The translations under genes and the position numbers were made by a program. The notes under the pieces are model-generated. The model did not search any database. It was not told the DNA's origin and was given only the letters and a program-made list of their open reading frames with translations. Below, piece by piece: positions 37,248-48,658 of a stretch of DNA of 64,000 bases (positions within the stretch are counted from its first letter, which is position 1; every line of letters starts with the position of its first letter). Source of the DNA: Voacanga thouarsii (Eukaryota > Streptophyta > Magnoliopsida > Gentianales > Apocynaceae); NCBI GenBank assembly GCA_026120185.1, contig JANUWF010001217.1, positions 992,001 through 1,056,000 of the forward strand. Direction: 5' to 3'.

Positions 37248-38304
37248 TTAATTCTTTTGGACACTGTCATCACCAATTAAATGGTCTATCCTACCGTTTG
37301 GGTGTTCAAAAAAATCCGATACATCTATATGGGTAATATTGATATTAAGATCTTCAAGATCAATATCATCATCCTCAGTATCATTTACTGAATGTTGAGA
37401 AAAATTTGCTTCCACATTTTTATTGTTCTTTTTTAGTAAAACTTGATATAATTTCACTAAATGTTTGGCCGTATGACAGTTACGTGACCAATGACCTTTC
37501 ATGCCACATCTATAACATGTATCCTCATACTTTTCTTCTATTTCTTTTTCTTTTCCCTTATGATCTTTTCTATTCCACTTCAGGTGGCCAGTATTTCTCA
37601 CAACTTGATTATGATTGTGATAAGGGAAATATTGAGCATGTCCACGACCACGACCACGACTACGACCACGATTATAACGATGGTTTCTGCTGGAGCCAAT
37701 AACATTTACTTCCGGGAGTGCTGTTGAGTCAGTTGGTCTGGCTTCATGATTTCGCAATAATAACTCATTATTTTTCTTTGCAATGAGGAGGGAAGTAATT
37801 AAATATGTAAATTTGGTATACCCTTTTTCTCGATATTGTTGTTGCAGGACAATATTCGAGGTATGAAAAGTGGAGAATGTCTTCTCTAACATATCTTCAT
37901 TAGTCACTTTTTTTCCGCATAATTTTAACTGAGATGTAATTTTATACATTGCAGAGCTATATTCATTCAAGTTTTTAAAATCTTGCAACCTCAGATGCAA
38001 CCATTCATGCCGTGTAGTGGGTAGTACGACCATCTTCAGGTGGTCAAATCTTTCTTTTAAATTTACCCATAGGACATATGGATCTTTTTCGATAAAATAT
38101 TCTATTTTCAAATTTTCATCGAGATGACGATGAATAAAAATCAAAGCTTTAGCCTTGTGTTGTGCAGATGCATTATTATTTACTTGAATAGTTTCACTAA
38201 GGCATTCGACATTTAGATGCATTTTTGCATCGAGAACCCATGACATATAATTTTTTTTCAGAAATATCAAGGGTTATAAATTCAAGTTTAGCGAGGTTAA
38301 CCAT
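37248..38304 (-). pseudogene. Copia B gag, one homopolymer frameshift
   Basis: Open for 340 residues on the minus strand with the UBN2-type gag body, an Arg-Gly run (GRSRGRGRGH) and a CCHC knuckle (CYRCGMKGHWSRNC), then an acidic tail. The natural start is probably the ATG at 38304 (MVNLAKLEFITLDIS). An extra A in the run near 38259-38266 shifts the frame just after that sequence. Length and domain order fit copia capsid proteins. Confidence 0.85.
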
Positions 38305-38389
38305 AGAGATCAATAAATGCGTACCTTTCTTCTGACTTTGGTAACGGCAGAGACTCGTGCTTAGTCTTCTGGCTTTTATAACGGTAGAG

Positions 38390-38405
38390 ACTCGTGTTGA
38401 TAACG
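38390..38405 (-). promoter_or_regulatory. Putative primer-binding site of copia element B
   Basis: The minus-strand sequence next to the 5' LTR is CGTTATCAACACGAGT, resembling the TTATCAGCACGAG-type site of other plant copia elements. The primer tRNA is not certain. A similar motif (AACGGCAGAGACTCGTG) is repeated nearby at about 38344-38360. Confidence 0.5.
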
Positions 38406-38777
38406 TGTTATAAAATTTGGATAGTGTTAGAATAAAATCTACACACTACACACTAATAAAACTCTAACTATTTTTTTGTACAAGAATTTCTTCAAACTTC
38501 TCTCTTTCTTTTTCTTTTACAATTTTCTTTCAATTCTTTCACAAAATGATGTTGTATTACAAGTTTAGAGAATAACTCTATTTATAGAGCTCTTAATTAG
38601 TAGAATACATCATTTTCCACTAATCTTAATTAGTGGTGTCTCCACTAAATAATAAACATCCATAAAAATTTATAATTAGTGGAGTTCACTAATTAGTGAA
38701 ACTTCTACTAATTCCCTAATAATTCACGTAAATTTATAATTAGTAAAACTTCCACTAATTCGTAATATATCATAACA
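38406..38777 (-). repeat. 5' LTR of copia element B
   Basis: 372 bp with TG..CA ends, followed by the TSD copy TATTT at 38778-38782. Confidence 0.93.
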
Positions 38778-39004
38778 TATTTGATGTTTTGTAAATATTC
38801 AATCTCGAGTTTTCAATTTTGAATAAATTATCAAATCTTAAATAAAAAAAGAATTAAACTAGAAGAAAAATTTTAAAATTCAAATCATATTAATCTATTT
38901 TATATTAATCGAATATGTAAAACTTATTTATAACCACAAAATAAGCATATATTTAATCTAAAGAATATGAAGTACTTTCCATTTCTGCATAAAAAATATA
39001 TTTT

Positions 39005-39356
39005 TGTTATAAAATTAGGGTAGTGTTAGAATAAAATCTTCACACTACACACTAATAAAACTCTAACTATTTTGTACAAGAATTTCTCTCTTTCTTTTCT
39101 CTCACAATTTTCTCTAATCTTTCTTTCACTAATCTTTCTTTCACAAAATAATGGTGTATTACAAGCTTAGAGAATAGCTCTATTTATAGAGCTCTAATTA
39201 GTGGATTACATCATGGCATACATCATCTTCCACTAATCTTAATTAGTGGTGTCTCCACTAAATGGTGGACATCCATAAAAATCTTTTAATAATTCACATA
39301 AATCCATAATTAGTGGAGCCTCCACTAATTAATAAAGATTTCAATAATTCATAATA
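39005..39356. repeat. Solo LTR of the copia B family
   Basis: About 352 bp, starting TGTTATAAAATTAGGGTAG like the B LTRs and colinear with them. It has a short internal deletion around 39282 and a decayed right end (ATTCATAATA). ATTTT flanks it on both sides (39000-39004 and 39357-39361), supporting insertion followed by LTR-LTR recombination. It lies only 228 bp from element B. Confidence 0.8.
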
Positions 39357-39361
39357 ATTTT

Positions 39362-40102
39362 ATTATTTTTCTCTAAAAATCATTGGCAATAAGAAATTTA
39401 TAATTAAAAAAATAAGTTAACAGAAAGGTCGCACATTTTCGCCGCAGTTTACCTTCAGGCAGAACAGAAACACCGGGCGCGCCTACAGCAGCGAAGCCTT
39501 CAGTATTTCCCCAATATCAATACTACCAAACAGAATTTTACAGAACACACGGCCGCACCAGAACACCCCTCACCCTAAAGCCCTTAAAAAGGCGATGTCA
39601 TATTTGCCGGGCGCCAGGCTCCAGCGCTGCCATTGCTGTCAAATATAATACGTTACGCTTTACAAGCTGTACTTTTCTTCTGCCTCCTAAAATAAGCCGC
39701 CGGCAGCCTCACACTCTTTAAACGAGGAACTCGACCAGTCAAGCGCTAGCCTATTCCCGATTCCCAAAGTACCCTCCAATCGATTATCTCCACGTGGAAA
39801 CTGTATCCCCAAACGTAAACGGCGGCGTTCAAAAGTCCTCCTCAGCCAGCCCTTACTCATAAGTCCCTCTCCCCGGTGCTCGGGAGACCCTTCTTTTGTG
39901 TCTGTATAATACGATTAGTAGTATTACTTCTTTCTCTCTCCTCTTTCTCTCTCTTTCTTTGTGGTTTCGGTTTCTCGAGAAATTGCAGTGAATTTATTGA
40001 TTTTGCGATTAGCTGTCATTTTATTAACCCAAGCTTCATATAAAGCTTGCATGATCTGATTGAAAGGTGGAATTGATCTGATCCGCCGATCTGAAGCGCA
40101 GC
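39362..40102 (+). promoter_or_regulatory. Promoter and 5' leader of the casein kinase 1-like gene
   Basis: Less AT-rich than its surroundings. A G-box-like CACGTGG lies at 39791-39797, a TATA-like TATAAT near 39905, and a CT-rich leader at 39927-39960, a pattern common in plant promoters and 5' UTRs. The transcription start is not determined. The solo LTR ends directly upstream. Confidence 0.55.
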
Positions 40103-43100
40103 ATGGAAAGGATCGTCGGCGGCAAATTCAAGCTTGGGCGTAAAATCGGGAGTGGATCCTTCGGCGAAATCTTTCTCGGTTAGTTGTGTATATGTGGATT
40201 AACGTGTGGGCGGAACTGATTGTACTAACTTCGATTTTGTTTTGTTAGCTTATGTGATTTTGCTGAAATTTGTCAGTGGTTTTGAGATTTGCTTTTTCAT
40301 TCGAGTTTAATTTGTTTTTTGAATTTGATTCTGCAGCTACACATATTGATACCTTTGAGATCGTTGCTGTGAAGATTGTAAGTTTTTTATTCGTTTGATC
40401 ATTCCACGCTACAATTGATTTATCTTGCTATTTTTCTGTTTCACTTTGAAGTTGTCATTTTTCAACGGATGATTGTATCTTTACGAGTTTCAATCTGAAT
40501 GATGATTGTTTTTTGGTTTGGAGAGGGGGGGGGTTGTTGGGGCGTGGAGGGGGTTCTGCTGATTCATTCATTTTTCAATTTGAATTCCGATTGAGAACTA
40601 GAATATAGTTTTCTCCTCTACTGTGCCTTTTTTTTGTTTTTTTTTTGCCGTTCAATGAATGGTAAGTGGGAATGGAGAAATTCAACTGGGTAATAGGTTT
40701 CTGGGCTGGAGAAAGATAAAGTATATGGCTCTACTGCATCATTAGTATTTATTATTGGTTTTCCTGGTTACTCTGAGAGGTCTAAGCAACAGCTGAGTTT
40801 GCGGTAGTGTGGACAAAAAACAAGAATGGAGTGTTTTCAAGCTTTCAGAGGAAGAGGGATCTGCAGGGATGCCATACTGGAAATATTGAAGAATAGAGGT
40901 GGCCAGGGGGAGAATAATTAAATAGGAGCAGTTACAGTCGTGCTTTCATTTTTTTTGAATCTTAAAGTGGATTCATGCTTTGAGTGCTTGCAGATTATAT
41001 GAATAAACTAAAAGCTGAGGGGAAGCTGTTCAACAGCTTTTTATCATTTGCCGCACTACAGTTTTAACTGACTCTAGTTCATTAATTATGTTATGTTCTC
41101 ATATTAGTCTCTAAGGGTTAAATAATGTGATCATTCAAGTAAAGAATGGACATTATGGTCTCCTATTGCTACACAGACCTGAATTTCGTTTATTCACAAG
41201 TTTGAAGGGGGGGGGGGGGTTATCAACCCTGGCCTCTTTTTGTGCGACTTAATTTCATTCTGCTTTCTTATTCGACAGGAAAACAACAAGACGAAACATC
41301 CACAGCTACTATACGAGGCCAAGTTATACAATATTCTTCAGGGTGGAAGTATGTGTTCTTGGAATGTTAAATAGCTTCAGATGTGTATCATTACGTATAT
41401 TTTGTGGATATTATTATTCTTATGTGTTTTCCCATATGCATAAGGAATGAAATTAAAAGCATCACCAATTGTATTTTGATGTTTCTCCTTTTCTGTCCTC
41501 TATTATTTCAGGTGGTATTCCTGGTATAAAGTGGTCTGGTGTAGATGGGGAGGACAATGTCCTTGTCCTTGATTTACTGGGACCGAGTCTGGAGGATCTT
41601 TTCGTCTATTGTGGAAGGAAGTTTTCATTGAAGACTGTACTAATGCTAGCTGATCAAATGGTATGATATTACTCACAGTGTTATAAAATCTGTCTTAATA
41701 AGATTGGGGTATTTTTGGCTGTTATTTGTCTCTTGCACTTGATGACTCCTCTTATGACAAATGACATGGTGTCCTATTATGCATGTGAATTTCTGTGTAC
41801 ATGCATATATGTGTACATTGGTTGCCCAATTGTTATTTCTTATTTGTGCATGCCTGTATTTCTATATTTGTATTCTGGATGGATCCATAATATAAATTTT
41901 ATGGTGACTCCTTGAGAATGAGTTGATGGATTCTCTTTGTCCTGGTAAACCCATGACAAAATTTAAGGTTCAAGAAATTGAGTTTCAATTATTTTTTTCT
42001 TTTTCTTGTTCTCCAGATAACAAGAATTGAATATGTGCATTCTAAAGGGTTTCTGCACAGGGATATCAAACCTGATAACTTTCTTATGGGTCTTGGTCGA
42101 AAAGCAAATCAGGTGATAACAGTTGCTGCACCCTGTACATTACCATGATTTGTTAGTCATTCATTTGTTCTTGCCCTCATTCGTCGATTCTGTCCTTTAT
42201 CCTTATTTTTTATGCATTTTTAAAGAGTTCTTTTTTTTGTGTCTCTCTCTTGTACTTAACCCCTATTACCATTGATGTAGGTTTACATCATTGATTTTGG
42301 TCTTGCCAAAAGATATCGGGATGCAACCACTAATAGGCATATTCCTTACAGGTAGCTTGCAAATCCTTATCTATGTGCTTTTGATCTTTTTTGCTTTTGT
42401 TTTCTATTGTTTAACAATATCCCCCTTCCTGTCATTATGTGGCATCTCATGTCTGTTTCGCTGCTAATTTCTCATTTTGACCCTTTTCCTGAGTCGTTTT
42501 ATGCATAGTCTTACTTTTTTATTCTTTTTCTTCTTATATACAGGGAGAACAAAAATTTAACTGGGACTGCACGCTATGCAAGTTGTAATACTCATCTTGG
42601 AATTGGTGAGCTCTAGGAGACTCTTCTATAAGTTTTTTCACCATGCCATCTCCATCTGATTTCCTGAAGTCATAGAGAATCAATGTTGGTGGTGGATTGT
42701 TATTGAACTTACATCTAATTTGTTTCGTAGAACAAAGCCGGCGGGATGATCTTGAATCTCTTGGATATGTGCTACTCTATTTCCTGAGAGGGAGGTGCGC
42801 CATAAACTCTTTTTACTTCATTTATTTGTTTTTATATACTGTTATTTTTTTAGGTTCTAAAAATATATTGCTGTTTCTTTGGTATAGCCTTCCATGGCAG
42901 GGTTTGAAAGCTGCGACAAAGAAGCAAAAGTATGACAAAATATGTGAGAAAAAGTTGTCAACTCCTATTGAGGTGAATACTTCTGCTTGCTGTCCATATC
43001 CACCCCCCCTTCTTCTACCCCCCACTCTTCTTTTTTTGCCCAAGTTACCTTTTGTGTGAATCTTATTGCTTTGGTTATGTACCCTGCCATTGCTGCAGGT

Positions 43101-44791
43101 CCTGTGCAAGTCCCATCCAGTGGAATTTGCTTCATACTTTCATTACTGTCACTCGTTGACATTTGATCAACGACCTGACTATGGTTTCTTGAAACGCCTT
43201 TTCCGTGAACTGTTTACTCGTGAAGGTATATGCTTGTTGTTGTTTGCTTAAGTGTTCATGCATTTCTGGAATATTACTTCCAAGTATGAAACAATTTTGA
43301 GGTTGACCTTTTTAATCTTTTTGCTTCTTACTTGATCTTCCCTGTACTTGTGTGTGAACTCCAACCAGGAAATAATATATGCTTATGTTGCTGTCCCCCT
43401 TTCTGACACTTGAGACTTAATGTATTGACATCTGTGTTATGCAGGATATGAATTTGATTTCATATTTGATTGGACCATCCTAAAGTACCAGCAGTCACAA
43501 TCAAGTAAAGGGCAGCACCGGGTACTGTTTCTCATTACGGTCCTCTTTCAATCCTTGCCATCATTTTCCAATTTGATATATGTTCTTGGTTAGATTAAGT
43601 TTTATTCAGTATGACTTTTTCTAGTTGGATGCTGGATCAGGTCTATTTTTTCCATGAACTGAATCTGTAATATCTGTTATTATTTTTTTGGTGGTGGTTT
43701 ATCTTGAATTAGTCATAGTATCTTCTATCTATAATAAGTTTGATTTTTATATTGGACAGGCAACACCTGCTGAGAGCAGTCGTGCAGCTGTGGGGGACAT
43801 AGAAAAACACCAAGGTTACATCTTGCTTGTGTTCTTCCATTTTAGAGAATAGCTTGAACCAAGAGAGATTGAATCGTACATTCAAGATACCTGTAAATTT
43901 TTTGAAAAGTTAAATCTAATTTGGTGGCATTTTAAAGAGCCAACCTATTGTATTCTTTTGGTTATGGTCCCAACACCATGTGTGGAAGATGCATCAATAC
44001 TAAATTTTTACTTTCCAAAATTTTCAATATCATCTTGAGGTCAATTCTCTGGTCAAACACAAAAGTTGAAAAGTTGAATGTGTGAAGGGAGGGAGGGAGG
44101 GAGGGAGGGAGGGAGAGAGATTGGTTCTGGTGTGATATATATTTCTTAATTATTTGAATTTTATTTTTTGTTTCCCTTGTAAGAATCTGCTAATTGACCT
44201 GTTTCTTGTTGATGTCAGCTGGCAATATTGCACCTTATTCATCTGAGTTGACAGAACGTATGAGATCAAACAACACTGGTAATGCTGTTCGCATGCAATT
44301 TAAGTCACCTACAAACAGGACTATGACTTCTGGAAATAACTTTGAGAAAAATGTAAGTCAATGCCCCTCTATTAAATTCGAATTGTCTATTCTCCTGTTT
44401 TCCACAACTCTTTTCTCATTTGGTACAAATGAAAGTTCTGATTTCAAGATGTGCTTCTCTTCTATTCTTTGATGCATGTTTGCATCTTTTTCAAAATCTG
44501 TACATTTGTGACACTCTATACATCACTCTACAAAACTATGCTGATATTTCAATTGAAGTTAATTGTTTACATCTATCAGGAAGCTAATGTGCATTCTTAA
44601 TCTTATAGATAATGAGCACTGCCACACAGATGCCGTCTACTTCGTTCTCTCCTCATGGGGCGCCAAAAGGTAATGTTCCAAGGCCTGTTTTACCAGCAGA
44701 AGTTACAAACTCAAATCATGGAAATGGTGAAAGTACAGGTCCTTCAAGCAGCTGGATTTCTTCTCTGCGTCGGATTTCTTCCTCAAAGTGA
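40103..44791 (+). CDS. Casein kinase 1-like serine/threonine kinase (429 aa, 14 exons)
   Basis: Coding exons: 40103-40178, 40337-40377, 41279-41348, 41512-41660, 42017-42112, 42281-42351, 42544-42605, 42731-42794, 42888-42972, 43099-43225, 43445-43521, 43760-43814, 44219-44352, 44609-44791. They total 1290 nt and all phases join. Kinase motifs: P-loop IGSGSFGEI (15-23), Lys38 in [13 protein letters not shown] with Asp128, DFGLAKRY with Asp149. These are the same numbers as in animal CK1 delta. TKKQKYDKI is the conserved CK1 nuclear-localisation-like segment. The tail (about 300-429) is Ser/Thr-rich and divergent, as in plant CKL proteins. It phosphorylates Ser/Thr in acidic or primed contexts; the particular substrates cannot be inferred. 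ATG 40103 is chosen because [16 protein letters not shown] is the family start. No lesion is seen. Confidence 0.95.
44087..44114 (+). repeat. (GGGA)n tract in kinase intron 12
   Basis: Seven consecutive GGGA units on the coding strand within the intron 43815-44218, followed by a GA run. It could form a G-quadruplex in DNA or pre-mRNA. Confidence 0.9.
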
Positions 44792-45300
44792 TCTAGATGG
44801 TAATCTAATTGCACATTTTTTTCCCTCTCATCCTTGTCCCTTTCTTTATCATCTCTCATTCTTTCACAATTCTGATTTTTGGGCTTATCAAATGTTTTTT
44901 AACAGGTATTTTGTTATACTAGCTCCTCGGTCTGTTTGTATCAAACTATTGATGAAGCGTCAAGTTAAAATTTGGTGAATGGAGAAGGAATCCTTATCTA
45001 TTTCTAACTGCTTGGATAGAAAAAGGTTCATTGGTGGTTAAAGAGTATCTGGGCTGATTGAGCGCGCTGACCTTCTGTTTGACGTGATTTGTTGGTGCCA
45101 TCCAGTATGCAGCAAGGGTGCAGAAAGCAGACCAGTTGATTCTTTCATAGAGCTCGGGTTAGACATCTTTCCTCAGATAGATACGCATATTGGTTGGTCC
45201 TTTCCTAAAGATCAGAGCTCGCTTGTGGTGCTGTATATAGATGTAACAAATTAGGCTTCAATTATGTTTTCTATTGAATGTAAAATGAATGATATGCAAA
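44792..45300 (+). other. 3' UTR of the kinase gene, probably with an intron
   Basis: Nine bases after the stop, a GTAATC donor at 44800 and a TTTTTTAACAG acceptor ending at 44905 outline a 106-bp intron. The downstream sequence to about 45290 looks like the rest of the UTR. With the exon junction less than 50 nt from the stop, nonsense-mediated decay would not be expected. Confidence 0.5.
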
Positions 45301-48300
45301 GTATTCTTCTCTCAACAGATCATGCAGTTGGTGGCGACTGCAAACACTATCTTTCCTTGCTTCATGTGTTCAAGTTGCTTGTGTTGTAAGCATTTTGCTT
45401 TTGTTGGGAAATTATTGGTAACATGACTGATTTTTGTTATAAAATACTGATTATATCAAATTCTGATTCTTGCGGGTAGAAATACTGAACTAGGAATGCA
45501 TTGGCTTTGCCTCACAATATGTCATGATTGTATGCAGTGTGGAATCCTGTAGATGATGTTATTTTGCCCTCCTGTCTGAGAAGTGGAGACAGAGCGGGGA
45601 ACTCCTCTTAGTGGCTTCTTAAAAACTTTTCCTGCTTGCGGGTTCACTTTAGCTGTGTTATAGATGATCTCTTGAAGTATAATAGGGTATTGAGCATGGA
45701 CAGTGCTGATGCATCTGATATAGTGTGGCAATCAATTGCATCTTCTCATGAGTCTTCCGCTTTGTTGCATCTCCTTCCCTGGTTTTCATCTCTTTACCAT
45801 ATCTCCTTTCCCTGGCACTTGCTTCCATCATACTCACTATATCCTAAAGATAATTATAGCTTTCTCTCTGTTCTTAGTAATGCCACATGGTCCTAGTATC
45901 ATTATTTTGCCCATGGAGACAAGCCAGATTTCCTGTATCAGTTGCTATTGTTAATTTCATTCTGAATGTAATTCTAGCTGCTTCATTTTCAACTAGCAAA
46001 ACTTTTGCTCACATAGCTTATTGACTGCATTAGATTTATTTTATTGCCTCACAATTATGTGTTCTTGCTTCGCAGTTTGCAGGATGCCCTGTCCATCTGT
46101 GCATGACTATGAGCTAGAATGGGAGAAGAATGTCTAAGAAGTTCGTATTGGAGACTATGGATCGAACTTCACTGGCTATTATAGCTTCTTCTTTAATAGA
46201 AAGTAGTGGACTGATATCTATAGATATATATTGGTTCATTAACCTTATTATCTGAACGGACAAGAAGGAAATGTCAATCTCAAGTTTCTCGTCAAGCTGT
46301 GGATTTCAGTTTTTGGCCATCTTTTCCTTCTTAAACCCTCTCTTTCAATGGAAGGCAGGTGTTAGAAGTGCCTTGCATGTATGTCTTAACTACTGCAAAG
46401 CTAAAACATTCCTTGTTCTTGTCCATGCAATCTTTCTCTCAGCATTGATCTAATGGAGATTAGTATGCTGCTGCTTAAATGCTGCAGAAGATGTAAGCAA
46501 GCTTATCTCAGTGTAATGAGAAACTAGGCTGATTGTTACCTGCAATGTGGTTCTATGTCTTCTCATTCTAGGAATTTGAATTTCATATGAACTACTAAGC
46601 AAGAGAAGTGGGCAATATACTATCGGCATGTCAAAACCAGTTAACTCATGCTAAAGACATCAATGAGGCCATGTTCCTGATTCGATCCTTTTCTTCCGTT
46701 GGAATCTACTGGTTTGGGAGAAATTATGTTATAAGTTTAGCTGTTTCAGCTTATCTGGCCATTGATTCAGCAATCACCTTCCTCGCAGGCGCAAATTCTG
46801 GAGGTTTTGCTTAAACTAGTCAGTTTTTGGGAGTTGGAGTGTGACCAGGTTAGTTGTTCATGTTTTGGCCGGTTCTACTTTTGTAGTCTACCAACCCTCT
46901 ATGCAAGTATTTTAGTATGAATGTGGGGTACAAAGTATTTGTGTCAGCAAATTGCTGTGATAATATGGGAAAGGTAGGTAAGACCTAAATACGATCCGCT
47001 TCCTGCAAATGTTTGCTGTCATTTCTGTTCTGGTATTGTTATTCGTGGTCAGTGCTACAAGTGTTGTCACACGCTTGTAATTTAACAGGGAGGAGCGATA
47101 GTAGTAGGCAGATGGAAATAGTAATGTGAGATCATCATTTTCGTCTTCCCAGGATGGTATGGGTCCATATTGGGTGACCACTTTGCCTCAATAAATGCCT
47201 TGTGGATCCAGTGCATTAAAGAGAGGGATCCAGTGCATTACACTCGTTAAGTTGGTAATGCTTTAGCAATGGTGCCTTGTTTGGTAGTTTCTTTCGAAGT
47301 GTTTGCAAATGGAACTTGTATCCGTCTGTTCGTTGAAGCTTAGCAATAACACGCTGGTTTGCATATCTTATGCACCATGGTCGTGGAATGAGCCAGGTAT
47401 GCCATAAATCCCCCCCCCCCCCGCCCCTTTTTTCTCCCCCATTACTTTTTCTTTATGTATAACTTATCCTGCGAAAGGAAAGATTCTCTATTTGAAAACA
47501 CAAAACGTGAATTCCTTCCTCTTCATATTTCACGGATCCATCCAAATATGAGATTGATAAAACCTTAATGCTGGGACTATTTTAACATGCGATATTCTTT
47601 GCTTGATTTCAATTCTTGCCAAAACTTGACGTCAATTCCCTTGCTCACACATCTACTCTTTATTATTGTTGTGAGAGGGTTTTCTTTTTTAAATTAATAT
47701 TTTTTAAAGATAATATAGTTTTTCTCTAGGAGAAAAACCCTGGGCATGATAAAATCATGCTACATTAATATTTTGCATCGAGATGGTTTGCAGCAAAAAA
47801 CGAGATGAGCTAAAAAGATCAACCGAGAAAAAAGCGCCCAACTACACTTAAACAGTATCAGAGCGTCCTTACCCGTTTACAATCCTTGACCCCAAATGCC
47901 TGATTGCTATTTTACCGATCGCAATAGATGATTTTCAACTCGACAAAACAACGGAATAGGAAAACAAAACAAGGGGAACAGAAGGGAAAGTGTAAAGGCA
48001 TGCACAAAAAATCCAATTATTGAGAAGAAGAAATAACAGACATGCACTGCATTATTCAAGGAGACAATTCTCACATAGATTGTATAAATGCTTCGGTCAT
48101 TCTGAATATGAAAAGCTGAACAAAAGTACAATTGCCTCGCTGCTTCCCAACGATTCCAGTTTGTTGTTCCATCAAAGTCACCGTACCCAAAAAGCCAATG
48201 TGATCTTGTTTGCATACTAGGGCACATGCTAGAGATTCCTACAATCAAGCCTAGGGCCATGACTACTTTGACTAGATTACTTTAGGACTGATAAACAGTT

Positions 48301-48658
48301 AGACAAAGACTGCAATCTAGGTGCTGAACGTCAATTTATGAATTGTGAAAACCCATAAAACCTCGATTGAAAGCGGGCTATAAAAAGGAATCGCGTTCAA
48401 GGAAGATGGAAGAACGGAAAAAGGATTTACCACCTAAATGACAGTTGCAGCGTTTACTTTCCCAGAATAATTGCTCTTTCATTCCTGTCTTCCATCAATA
48501 TTACAATGCATCTGAGTTCTATTTAATTCATGCAATATAAATCAGAGATACAGCTTTCCATCTGTAACAAGCATATACTTATCAAATTACCTTCATAAAT
48601 TACAGCTTACAGCCTCATCTAGTTGCAAATTATCACATTCCGAAGGCTTCTGCATACA
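45301..48658. other. Intergenic DNA between kinase and methyltransferase genes
   Basis: No conserved protein segment seen on either strand. A C-run lies at about 47408-47421. The right end should hold the 3' UTR of the minus-strand methyltransferase. Short open frames, such as 46608-46814, lack recognisable domains. Confidence 0.4.

Larger units (their letters stand above)
23328..38777 (-). mobile_element. Ty1/copia element B, complete but split by element C
   Basis: The LTR pair at 23328-23701 and 38406-38777 both begin TGTTATAAAATTTGG and end ATATATCATAACA. A perfect 5-bp target duplication TATTT flanks them (23323-23327 and 38778-38782). Transcription direction is minus. From right to left: 5' LTR, gag, protease, integrase, linker, RT, [element C inserted at 24358-34202], RNase H, PPT, 3' LTR. 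Without C the element is about 5.6 kb, a normal copia size. The frame has a homopolymer frameshift in gag and stops in pol, plus the 9.8-kb insertion, so it is not autonomous. Confidence 0.93.

Noticed and set aside
37406..37727. Plus-strand frames rich in His/Asp or Thr
   Set aside because: Antisense of the Arg-Gly-rich segment and zinc knuckle region of copia B gag.
46608..46814. 68-aa hydrophobic plus-strand frame downstream of the kinase
   Set aside because: No family features and no splice-supported extension; does not start with ATG.
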